Source: Bryobacterales bacterium KBS 96 (lineage in GTDB: Bacteria > Acidobacteriota > Terriglobia > Bryobacterales > Bryobacteraceae). From it: a DNA stretch of 64,000 nt. The translations under genes and the position numbers were made by a program. The number at the start of each line of letters is the position of its first letter. Positions within the stretch are counted from its first letter, which is position 1. Shown piece after piece: positions 34,150 through 41,849 of the stretch. The notes beneath the pieces are model-generated. The model was not told where the DNA came from and did not search any database. It worked only from the letters and a program-made list of their open reading frames with translations. The stretch spans positions 3,615,304 through 3,679,303 of the forward strand of contig KB906767.1 of the NCBI GenBank assembly GCA_000381625.1, in the 5' to 3' direction.

Positions 34150-34781
34150 TGCATGTGGGATCTCCGTGTTCCCGTGGGCGCCGGCTCTCTGCTGATGATA
34201 CCGCGGCAGCGCTGCGCCTCTTCATCCGCGATCTTGAACTCCTGTTCGCGTTCCACCGAGAGATCGGTCAGGTACTCTCGAAGCCTCTGGCGGTTGCTGA
34301 AATCCTGTGAGATCAAAGCCGCGAGCTGGTCCGCCATGCGCGGCTCTCCGTATTTGCGAATACCCTGCTCGAGCGACCGCGCCACATTTTCGAGCGCCTC
34401 CATACGGAAATAGGCGTCGATTGCGAGCGAGAGGCTGTCTGTGCGGGCGGCGAGGGCTTGGGACGCGCGAACGGCATCTTTGACGCGATCCTGCGTGTCC
34501 TGATATTGGCTCACGTACGTTGGGGGCGCGCCGTTGTCGATCCATTGCTTCGGGTGCATCTGATCCAACAACGGCTTCAGTTTTTCAATCTCGCTGTTCA
34601 AATTGGAGAGCATCCGCTTAACATCCCAGGGCGCTTCGAGTCCCTGCGGACGCGCTGCAGGTGGAGGCGTGGGCACGGTCTGGACGGCTGCGCCGGGTTG
34701 AGTTGGCTGCTTGGTTTGCGGAGCGCTGAGAGCCGGGATCGCCAACGCCGTGGCGACCAGGGCCAGCCAATGAGGGGCCAT
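34146..34781 (-). CDS. exported coiled-coil protein
   Basis: A 211-residue protein with a signal peptide (MAPHWLALVATALAIPALSA), a Pro-rich linker (about 22-50) and a long helical part with heptads (MLSNLNSEIEKLKPLLDQM, then RMADQLAALISQDFSNRQRLREYL). The ATG at 34781 has GGAG upstream. It lies 23 bases after the FecR gene and overlaps the Cys-rich gene. No family recognised. Confidence 0.68.
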   Translation of the reverse strand: MAPHWLALVATALAIPALSAPQTKQPTQPGAAVQTVPTPPPAARPQGLEAPWDVKRMLSNLNSEIEKLKPLLDQMHPKQWIDNGAPPTYVSQYQDTQDRVKDAVRASQALAARTDSLSLAIDAYFRMEALENVARSLEQGIRKYGEPRMADQLAALISQDFSNRQRLREYLTDLSVEREQEFKIADEEAQRCRGIISREPAPTGTRRSHMQ

Positions 34782-34804
34782 CTTGCTCCATTGTAGCGGC
34801 AAAC

Positions 34805-35566
34805 CTAATCGAGCCCGGACGCCACGATATTCCTGGCCACCATCTGGTCGGAAACGGCGTCACTTGCAAAATTCTTCCCTAGGCCTGGGATGGCCGCTCC
34901 GAGTGTTTTGATAATCGAGTGGAATGCGTATCGATAAAGAGAGCCACGGTCCAATCGGCGCGAAATCAGCGGTTCGTCGGCGTCAACGGCAATCGCATCA
35001 CCCGCTTTGACGATTTCGGGAGCACCGCGCGGCAATAAAGCGTGTTGCACGAAGATCTCGCCCTGTTCCACGTCAACGCGCGTGCTGTCGTCCTCGTCGT
35101 CAACCGCGAGAGTGAAGACGGCTCCGCCACGGGCGGTGATGATGGCGACTGGCGTGATGACACGATATTGAGACGGTTGATCCGCTGAAATGTGAAGCTG
35201 AACGCGCACTCGGCCCGTCGTGACATCCAGCAAATCCTGGGGATTGCCAACGTTCTCGCGGAAGGTCACCAGCGAGTTGGCGAAGACCTCGAAATCGGCG
35301 CCGCCGGCTGCCGCGAACCTGGCGTAGCCATCTTGACCTGTGATGATGGGCTTCGTTACACCAATGCGCTCAGCTTGGCCGATCGCCCAGTCCTGACCGT
35401 TCTTGTCCGTCGAGACCTGGCCGGAAGCTGAGATAACCAGCGCCGCATCCTTCTGAGCGGCAGAGTAATCTATATCGGAAGCAATTGCGCCAGACAACAA
35501 AAACGGAACAAGAACGAACGACCAAAGCCACCGGCGGTGACGGAGATAGTCGCGGCTCGCCAACAC
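34805..35566 (-). CDS. exported FecR-domain protein
   Basis: A 253-residue protein starting at GTG 35566, with a signal peptide (LWSFVLVPFLLSGAIAS). The FecR beta-sandwich is about 40-200: VISASGQVSTDKNG, GYARFAAAGGADFEVFANSLVTF, LLDVTTGRVRVQLH, then VITPVAIITARGGAVFTLAV. In the FecR family this part senses envelope signals or binds other proteins; no sigma factor is beside it, so here it may be a structural or surface protein. It is first in a three-gene operon. Confidence 0.82.
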   Translation of the reverse strand: MLASRDYLRHRRWLWSFVLVPFLLSGAIASDIDYSAAQKDAALVISASGQVSTDKNGQDWAIGQAERIGVTKPIITGQDGYARFAAAGGADFEVFANSLVTFRENVGNPQDLLDVTTGRVRVQLHISADQPSQYRVITPVAIITARGGAVFTLAVDDEDDSTRVDVEQGEIFVQHALLPRGAPEIVKAGDAIAVDADEPLISRRLDRGSLYRYAFHSIIKTLGAAIPGLGKNFASDAVSDQMVARNIVASGLD

Positions 35567-35645
35567 GGATAGGCTAGCAAAAAAATTCGGCGCCTATCGC
35601 CGCCGTGAGTAATGCAATTATGCGCGTTTTCTAAGATAAGGGAGC

Positions 35646-36749
35646 ATGCGGATCGGCATCACCTGTTATCCAACCTATGGCGGAAGCGGCATTGTCGCCA
35701 CCGAGCTTGGCCTGGAGCTCGCCAATCGCGGTCATGACGTGCATTTCATCACGTATGCCAATCCAATTCGCCTGGATCCCGATACGCCGCGTGTGTATTA
35801 CCACGAGGTGGAAGTTTCCTCCTACCCGTTATTCCAGTACCCGCCGTACGCAACGGCGCTGGCGTCGCGCATGGCCGAAATAGCCGAGCACCACAAACTC
35901 GACGTGCTCCACGTTCACTACGCGATTCCGCACTCGGTTTCTGCATTTCTCGCGCAGCAGATGACGACGCATCGCCGCCTTCCGTTCGTGACGACCCTGC
36001 ACGGCACCGACATCACCATTGTCGGTGCTGACCGGAGCTACTTCCTCGTGACCAAGTTTTCCATCGAGCGATCGGACGGCATCACCACCATTAGCGAATA
36101 TATGCGGCGGCGCACGGAGGAGTTCTTTGGCATTACGAAGCCCATTGAAGTGATTCACAATTTCGTGAACTGCTCGATTTACAAACCCAATCCTGAAGCG
36201 AGAGCGGGACAGAAGCGGATCATCCATATTTCGAATTTTCGGCCCGTCAAACGCATTCTTGATTGCGTTCGCGCACTCCATAAAGTCCGGCAGCACGTGG
36301 ACGCGCATCTGTACATGGCTGGGGACGGACCCGATCGAGGCGCGGCAGAAGCGTTAGCGATCGAACTTGGCATCGCTGAAGAAATTACATTTTTAGGCAA
36401 ACAAGATCATGTCGAACGCCTGATTCCGCGCATGCACGCGCTGCACTTGCCGAGCGAGCTTGAAGCGTTTGGGCTCGTGGCGCTGGAGGCAATGGCTTGC
36501 GGCGTCCCTCCCGTGGCAACTCGGACTGGCGGCGTTCCCGATCTCATCGCCGATGGAGTGGACGGATTCATGGAAGACGTGGGCGATATCGATGCGCAGG
36601 CCGGGCGCTTGATCGAACTCCTGACGAATGAAGCGCTGCACTCTAGAATGGCGGCTGCCGCGCGACGAAAAGCCGAGGCGCAATTTTGCACGGACTTGAT
36701 TATCCCGAAGTACGAGAATTTCTACCGAAAGGTGATCGAGGGCGCATAG
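35646..36749 (+). CDS. bshA: N-acetyl-alpha-D-glucosaminyl L-malate synthase BshA
   Basis: A 367-residue GT4 glycosyltransferase making GlcNAc-malate, the first step of bacillithiol synthesis. The N terminus MRIGITCYPTYGGSGIVAT is characteristic of BshA. HGTDITIVG near residue 120, the donor-site AGDGPDRG near 227 and the EAFGLVALEAMACGVPPV loop near 276 are intact. bshB and bshC are not in the window. It is convergent with mutL, with a 3-base gap. Confidence 0.93.
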   Translation: MRIGITCYPTYGGSGIVATELGLELANRGHDVHFITYANPIRLDPDTPRVYYHEVEVSSYPLFQYPPYATALASRMAEIAEHHKLDVLHVHYAIPHSVSAFLAQQMTTHRRLPFVTTLHGTDITIVGADRSYFLVTKFSIERSDGITTISEYMRRRTEEFFGITKPIEVIHNFVNCSIYKPNPEARAGQKRIIHISNFRPVKRILDCVRALHKVRQHVDAHLYMAGDGPDRGAAEALAIELGIAEEITFLGKQDHVERLIPRMHALHLPSELEAFGLVALEAMACGVPPVATRTGGVPDLIADGVDGFMEDVGDIDAQAGRLIELLTNEALHSRMAAAARRKAEAQFCTDLIIPKYENFYRKVIEGA

Positions 36750-36752
36750 GCG

Positions 36753-38753
36753 TCAGATCCGGTGAAAGCTGCGCAGGATATCTTTGGTGCTGTAGCGCAG
36801 CACGATAGGACGGCCATGCGGGCAGGTCATCGGATATTCACAGCCGGCAAGCGAATGCAGCAGCCATTCGACCTTGGTGGGTTCTAGCCTGGTGTTGATT
36901 TTGATGGCGGCGCGGCAAGCGATCGTAGCGGCGAGATCGCGGCGGATCTCGTCAAGCGTCGCCGACCTCAGTTCTTTTTCGGCGATTTCGAGGATTTCGA
37001 CGATCACCTTCTCGATATCGCTCGAATGCAACCCGGCGGGCGCGGCCTTCACGGCGATGGTTCGCTGGCCGAACGGCTCTGTTTCAAAACCGGTCGCATT
37101 GAGTTCGTCCGCAATACGGGAATACTCAAACTGCTGGCCGGCGGAGAGCTGCAGCACAATGGGCATGAGTAATTGCTGTACCTCCATCCGGCCCGCTGCC
37201 CGCTGCCGGAGCACTTTTTCGAACAGAATGCGCTCGTGCGCGACGTGCTGGTCGATGATCCACAATCCGTCACGTCCGGCCGCGATGATGAAACTTTCGT
37301 GGAGTTGTCCGAGAGGTCGTAAATCCGGCAACGCCGCGAGGCTGTCGACTCGCTCCCATTCCGGAGAAACGTGAAGCAGGCCGCCATGGGTATCGGGAAT
37401 GCGCTTGGCAAATGGCTCGCGAGCTTCCGCTCGCGGCAATGGCTCCGCCTCGGTTGACTCGACGGCTGCATGAGGTTGGGCCACCGCGATCTCGGGCAGC
37501 ATAGTCTCCTCCGCCGAGACGGCTAGCGCCAGTTCGCTCGGAAGTTCGATGACCTGGCTTTCGAGCATGCGGGAAAACTCCGAAAACGGGAGCGTGCCGG
37601 CTGCTTGGGATGGGTACGAGCGCGAGCCTTCCCGCGGCTGCATGGGCGATTCCTGAGGAAGAGGGATTGCCGACACGGGCCGATGCTGCATCAACGTTTC
37701 GCGAATCGTGTCACGCATGAAATCGTGTACGAAAGAGCCGTGCCGGAATCGCACTTCGGTCTTGGCGGGATGGACATTCACGTCCACTTCGCCGGAATCG
37801 CAGGTGAGAAACAGGAGCGCAAACGGGTAGCAGCCCGACGGCATCAAATTATGAAAAGCGGCCGAAATCGCATGCATCAACAACTTGTCGCGAATGAGGC
37901 GCCCATTCACGAAGAGAAAAATAGAATTGCGATTGAGTTTTTGTACGTGCGGCCCGGAAATGAGTCCTTCAAGGCGGAACTCCGTGATTTCAGATTCAGG
38001 TAGCGCTGCCTGCTCCGGCTGTTGCGCATGAGGAACATAGGGAGGCGGCAGGCGAAGCTCTCGCGTGTGCGGCTCGAGATCGACAAGATCGTCGATAGTG
38101 CCAGAGCCGAATACCTGAAACGCACGTTCCTTTAGCGTCAAAACGGGCGTCACATGAAGGAGTTCTCTGCCTTCGTGATAAAGTTCGAACCGCTTGTCCG
38201 GATGGGCAAGGCTGTAATGCGTCACCAGCGAGCCGACATGCGCGAGTTCGGTTTGATCGGAACGAAGGAATTTCTTGCGCGCGGGCACGTTAAAGAAGAG
38301 GTCGCGCACGGCAATGGTAGTCCCGACAGGGCGCGCAAGCTCGTCGCAACGCAGCAGCTTGCCGCCCGCGAGTTCGACGGCCGCTCCGGTCTGTTCGTCG
38401 GCGGACCGCGTCTCGAGTAACAGACGGCTGACGGAAGCGATGGAAGGCAGGGCCTCTCCGCGAAATCCCAGCGTTGCGATGGCGAGCAGGTCTTTAACAT
38501 CGCTGAGTTTGCTGGTGGCATGCCGTTCAAACGCAAGCATGGCATCGTCGCGCAACATTCCGCTGCCGTTGTCCGCAATGCGAAGGAGGCGGCGACCTGC
38601 ATTTTCGGCATCGATGCGAACCTCCGTCGAGCCGGCGTCGAGCGAGTTCTCTAGCAACTCTTTGACAACGGAAGCAGGCCGCTCCACCACTTCGCCGGCG
38701 GCGATTTTGTTGGCGACGTTGTCGGAAAGTATCCGGATGCGGCCCATATTCAT
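36753..38753 (-). CDS. mutL: DNA mismatch repair protein MutL
   Basis: A 666-residue MutL. The GHKL ATPase part has NKIAAGEVVERPASVVKELLENSLDAG, DNGSGM, FRGEALPSIASVS and TTIAVRDLFFNVPARKKFL. The C-terminal part has the endonuclease signature DQHVAHERILFE and the metal site CPHGRP, so it is the nicking type used by bacteria that lack MutH. A variable linker (about 345-480) joins them. mutS is not adjacent. Confidence 0.96.
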   Translation of the reverse strand: MNMGRIRILSDNVANKIAAGEVVERPASVVKELLENSLDAGSTEVRIDAENAGRRLLRIADNGSGMLRDDAMLAFERHATSKLSDVKDLLAIATLGFRGEALPSIASVSRLLLETRSADEQTGAAVELAGGKLLRCDELARPVGTTIAVRDLFFNVPARKKFLRSDQTELAHVGSLVTHYSLAHPDKRFELYHEGRELLHVTPVLTLKERAFQVFGSGTIDDLVDLEPHTRELRLPPPYVPHAQQPEQAALPESEITEFRLEGLISGPHVQKLNRNSIFLFVNGRLIRDKLLMHAISAAFHNLMPSGCYPFALLFLTCDSGEVDVNVHPAKTEVRFRHGSFVHDFMRDTIRETLMQHRPVSAIPLPQESPMQPREGSRSYPSQAAGTLPFSEFSRMLESQVIELPSELALAVSAEETMLPEIAVAQPHAAVESTEAEPLPRAEAREPFAKRIPDTHGGLLHVSPEWERVDSLAALPDLRPLGQLHESFIIAAGRDGLWIIDQHVAHERILFEKVLRQRAAGRMEVQQLLMPIVLQLSAGQQFEYSRIADELNATGFETEPFGQRTIAVKAAPAGLHSSDIEKVIVEILEIAEKELRSATLDEIRRDLAATIACRAAIKINTRLEPTKVEWLLHSLAGCEYPMTCPHGRPIVLRYSTKDILRSFHRI

Positions 38754-38900
38754 TCAGTATGGCGGAGGCGCTTCTTTTCAAAGAAGACTTAGCGTATTGA
38801 TACCGCTAGACCGCCCACCGCCGCAGCGAATTGTCCGGCTGCTTGCCGCAGCGCCTGTTACCCGATCCCCCACTCCCGCCCTGTTTTCAATCACTTATAT

Positions 38901-38945
38901 GGGGACGGACCCTTGTGCTGCTGGCTGGGAATGAGGGACGGACCC
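38901..38945 (+). repeat. two REP-like copies upstream of the RAYT gene
   Basis: GGGGACGGACCC at 38901-38912 and GGGACGGACCC at 38935-38945 are direct copies of the motif found elsewhere in the window (40409, 44719, 44763, 53738). They lie 50-100 bases before the transposase start. The rest of the 243-base gap after mutL has no gene. Confidence 0.7.
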
Positions 38946-38996
38946 TAATTTCTCTGCGAGGATTTCCGGCCAGCTCCCACTACATCTGAGAAACCC

Positions 38997-39686
38997 ATGG
39001 CGCGGATATCCCGTCTCGTTCTGGAAAATGTGGCGCATCACGTGGTCGCTCGCGGTGTCGGTCAGATGCGCATCTTTCGCAACGGCTTCGACAAGCGCAA
39101 GTACCTGATGCGCTTCGCTCTCATTGCCGAAGAGGAAAAGGTGCTGGTCCACGCCTATTGTTTGATGGATAACCACGTCCATCTCATCGTCACACCCTCC
39201 GATCCGAACGGCCTCGCGCGCTTGTTCCGCCGCATGCACACCTGGTGGGCAATGAAACTCAACCGCTGGCTGGAGCGTTCCGGCCACGTTTTCCAGAACC
39301 GCTTCCACTCCTCACCGCTCGACGAGAACCATTACTGGACGGCCATGCGCTACGTCGAAGTAAATCCCCGTCGCGCGGGACTTCCCGGGCAACTCGAAGA
39401 TTGGGAACTCTCGTCGGCGAAGGCGCATCTGACCGGAGCACAAGACCCGCTGGTTCCCTTGGCGGAAGAGATCGGACGCAGGCGCTTCACCGCCGCGCAA
39501 TGGCGAGAATTCCTCGATGGCGCCGACGCGGAGAAGGAGCGTGCGCTGCGTTCGGCTCTCAAAGGCTCGCGCCCTTGCGGAGCCACCGAGTGGATCGTCG
39601 CCTTGCAAGAAAAGTTCAAGCGCAAGCCGTCCTCATCCCCCCGCGGACGGCCTGGAGGCGTGCTGCACTCTCCTACGATCGCATAA
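38997..39686 (+). CDS. REP-associated tyrosine transposase (RAYT, Y1_Tnp)
   Basis: A 229-residue HUH single-strand nuclease. The metal-binding HVH motif is at residues 60-62 (MDNHVHLIV) and the catalytic Tyr at 119 (MRYVEVNPRRAGL). Length and the conserved WWAMKLNRWLERSGHVFQNRFHSSP stretch fit RAYT proteins. These act on REP palindromes and are usually single-copy and non-self-mobile. Copies of the REP-like motif are upstream in direct orientation and 720 bases downstream in the opposite orientation. Confidence 0.92.
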   Translation: MARISRLVLENVAHHVVARGVGQMRIFRNGFDKRKYLMRFALIAEEEKVLVHAYCLMDNHVHLIVTPSDPNGLARLFRRMHTWWAMKLNRWLERSGHVFQNRFHSSPLDENHYWTAMRYVEVNPRRAGLPGQLEDWELSSAKAHLTGAQDPLVPLAEEIGRRRFTAAQWREFLDGADAEKERALRSALKGSRPCGATEWIVALQEKFKRKPSSSPRGRPGGVLHSPTIA

Positions 39687-39750
39687 CAGCACGGTTCTGG
39701 AATTCGGGCTCTCGTTGAGCCAAAAACGGCGAGAGTTCGCGTCAATTAAG

Positions 39751-40314
39751 TTAAGCCTTTGTGGCGCGAAAGCGGAATGCTCGCGCCCCCACGTCAACCT
39801 GAACGTTTGCGAATCCCGCTGCTTGGAGCCGATCCGGGAAGCTTTTGGGATCGACCACAACCATCGTGTCAAACAAATGAAGCAGGCCGAAGATTCGGCT
39901 ATAGAGGCTGTCAGTGCCCGCAAATGTAGCGCCTGGACGCAAAACGCGGGCAACTTCCGCCAATAGCCGGTCTTGCAGTTCGGCCGAGGGAACGTGATGT
40001 AGCATCGTAAAACTCACGGCTGCGTCGAAGCTCGCGTCAGGGAACGACATCGCCGTTGCATCTTCGTTCAACACCGTAACGTTTCGGCCGTCGAGGCGGC
40101 GCGACAGCGACTTTGCTAAAGCAGCGTCGATCTCCACGCATGTCAACTGATCGACACGGCTGCAAATCAGATCTGTCGTAATACCGGGCCCGGGTCCGAT
40201 TTCGAGAACCCGCGAGCCTAGTGCAACTCCGTCCAGGGCCCATGGAAGTATTTTCGTCTCCACGGTTTTCCTCCACAGCGCGGAACGGCAGATCCACCTG
40301 TGAACCGAGTTCAT
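39751..40314 (-). CDS. class I SAM-dependent methyltransferase
   Basis: A 187-residue methyltransferase. The AdoMet motif I is VLEIGPGPGITTDLI near residue 37, motif II/acidic loop LTCVEID, motif IV ASFDAAVSFTMLHHV near 100, then ARVLRPGATF. It lies between the RAYT gene and a REP copy. An ATG four codons earlier (40326) is also possible. The substrate is unknown. Confidence 0.82.
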   Translation of the reverse strand: MNSVHRWICRSALWRKTVETKILPWALDGVALGSRVLEIGPGPGITTDLICSRVDQLTCVEIDAALAKSLSRRLDGRNVTVLNEDATAMSFPDASFDAAVSFTMLHHVPSAELQDRLLAEVARVLRPGATFAGTDSLYSRIFGLLHLFDTMVVVDPKSFPDRLQAAGFANVQVDVGARAFRFRATKA

Positions 40315-40408
40315 GTTAGTGACCACATGGGGATAGCAACACCTACTGTAATACTCGCTTACAGCTCGGGAACGGTTGGGGAGGGATCAATCGACGCGCG
40401 CCGGAGAT

Positions 40409-40421
40409 GGGGTCCGTCCCC
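40409..40421 (-). repeat. REP-like copy in the opposite orientation
   Basis: GGGGTCCGTCCCC, the exact reverse complement of GGGGACGGACCCC, lies between the methyltransferase and the anti-sigma gene. It faces the copies at 38901-38945 across the RAYT gene. Confidence 0.7.
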
Positions 40422-40463
40422 ATGAACTCGGAAGTAGAGAGGCGAGGCGTTTGTTAGGTAGTT

Positions 40464-41102
40464 TTACTTCGCCCGAAGGCCGAACTCGCGCAACAGGTCT
40501 CCGTAGGTCGCCCCGTTCGATCCAACTGAGTAAAGACGCACAAAGTAGTTGTCTCGATGGTTCAGAGTGGGCAGCGAAACGGCAACGGACTCGTTGCGAA
40601 CGGAAGCCGGTCCGTGCCAGACCTCTCTTCCGCTTGAATCGACTAGCTGAACAACGACCGCTCCCGTCCGAAGGTCTGTCGAATTGAGTCGAAGGTCAAG
40701 TGGATGCCCAGTGGCGACACTCGCGATGTCTACTCCGCGCCAAGCTGAGACGTTAACTCGAAGGGGAATCGCTTTGTGGCGCCGCGGAATGGGTCCGGGA
40801 ACAAACGAAATTGCGACAAATAGCATAGCGCCCGCAGAAGCCCACGCGAGTCTTCCTGGCGTGAACCAGGAACCGCGTTGGGCGCCCTGTTTTTCCGTCC
40901 GGAGGCTCCCTTCCCGGCTTAATTCCTCGGAAGCCGCCCGGAACACAGCGGCATAGCTCTCGAGATCTTCCAAGCGTGCAATGCAGTCATTGCATCCTAG
41001 AATGTGGCCTTCAATAACTTCTATCTCTTCCCAGCTCGAATTCCGAACAGAATAACGTTCTAAAACGTCCTCTGACGGATGACTCAAATCAACGTACAGC
41101 AT
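40464..41102 (-). CDS. zinc-finger anti-sigma factor
   Basis: A 212-residue membrane protein. The N terminus carries the ZAS motif HILGCNDC (His33, Cys37, Cys40), which binds sigma factors. A membrane helix lies at about 82-100. The periplasmic part (about 105-212) is a beta-rich domain (VRVNVSAWRGVDI, VQLVDSSGREVWHGPASV) resembling sensor domains of other ECF anti-sigma proteins. It is 48 bases after the sigma gene, the usual order. The signal it senses is unknown. Confidence 0.82.
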   Translation of the reverse strand: MLYVDLSHPSEDVLERYSVRNSSWEEIEVIEGHILGCNDCIARLEDLESYAAVFRAASEELSREGSLRTEKQGAQRGSWFTPGRLAWASAGAMLFVAISFVPGPIPRRHKAIPLRVNVSAWRGVDIASVATGHPLDLRLNSTDLRTGAVVVQLVDSSGREVWHGPASVRNESVAVSLPTLNHRDNYFVRLYSVGSNGATYGDLLREFGLRAK

Positions 41103-41150
41103 ACGGATGGGTCGAATCGGCCTCGCCTCCTATTCACATTCACATAGCAT

Positions 41151-41840
41151 TCAACTAGCCTGGCTTCTGACAAGAACGGAGAATACCCCGCTCGCCAGCT
41201 TCTTCTTTCCTATCTCCCCGAATCTTGCCTTGGCTCGGGACTTCAGAAGTCGAAACTGTGTTTCGCTCAAATCCATCTCCCGGCAGATCTGTTCTTGCGG
41301 CTCTTCTTTCAAATAGAAACGTTCCAGGATATCGCGGTCCCGCGCTGACAGGCTTTGGAGCACTGCCTTCATGAGATCTACCTTCTGCCTGGCAATAGCC
41401 TGTTCTTCCGGCCCGTCCTTGCGATCCACTACTGTAGCAGTGGGTTCGAGTTCAATTTGATCCCGGCGTTTATGCACAGCCTGATCGATGTAGGTTGCAA
41501 CCTGCCGCCTTACGATTGTTCGAACGAAGCCCATCAATCGCTCCGGCTCCCGCAGCTCACCCTTACGGATCGCGTGAACGACGGTCAGAAATGAATCGTG
41601 AACCCGATCCTCTAATTCTTCCGGTCCCAACTGCCGGCACAAATAGTACCGGATACCCCGGCTAAATACTTGATAAAGATGCTCCAGCCCGGCATCGTCG
41701 CCGGCTTTTATTTGAGCGACAAGCGTGGCCCAATCGGCCGCTTGGCTGCTGGTTTTCGCGGGCGCAGTCTTCACAGGGGCTTCGAGCGGAGTAACACCGC
41801 TGGGAGTGCCGGAGGAAGATGTATCGCGGATAGCCAACAT
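41151..41840 (-). CDS. ECF-type sigma factor
   Basis: A 229-residue sigma-70 family protein. Region 2 is about 50-130 (YLCRQLGPEELEDRVHDSFLTVVHAI, then LMGFVRTIVRRQVATYID), and region 4 about 160-215 (LSARDRDILERFYLKEEPQEQICREMDLSETQFRLLKSRAKARF). There is no region 3. A Ser/Thr/Pro-rich 40-residue N-terminal extension is unusual. Its ribosome site AAGGAG overlaps the stop of the CHAT gene, so the two are coupled. Confidence 0.92.
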   Translation of the reverse strand: MLAIRDTSSSGTPSGVTPLEAPVKTAPAKTSSQAADWATLVAQIKAGDDAGLEHLYQVFSRGIRYYLCRQLGPEELEDRVHDSFLTVVHAIRKGELREPERLMGFVRTIVRRQVATYIDQAVHKRRDQIELEPTATVVDRKDGPEEQAIARQKVDLMKAVLQSLSARDRDILERFYLKEEPQEQICREMDLSETQFRLLKSRAKARFGEIGKKKLASGVFSVLVRSQAS

Positions 41841-41849
41841 TGAAAAAAA

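Noticed and set aside
36321-36332. A further copy of GGGGACGGACCC inside bshA
   Set aside because: It encodes the conserved AGDGPD donor-site residues of the glycosyltransferase, so coding constraint explains it; it is not counted as a REP copy.
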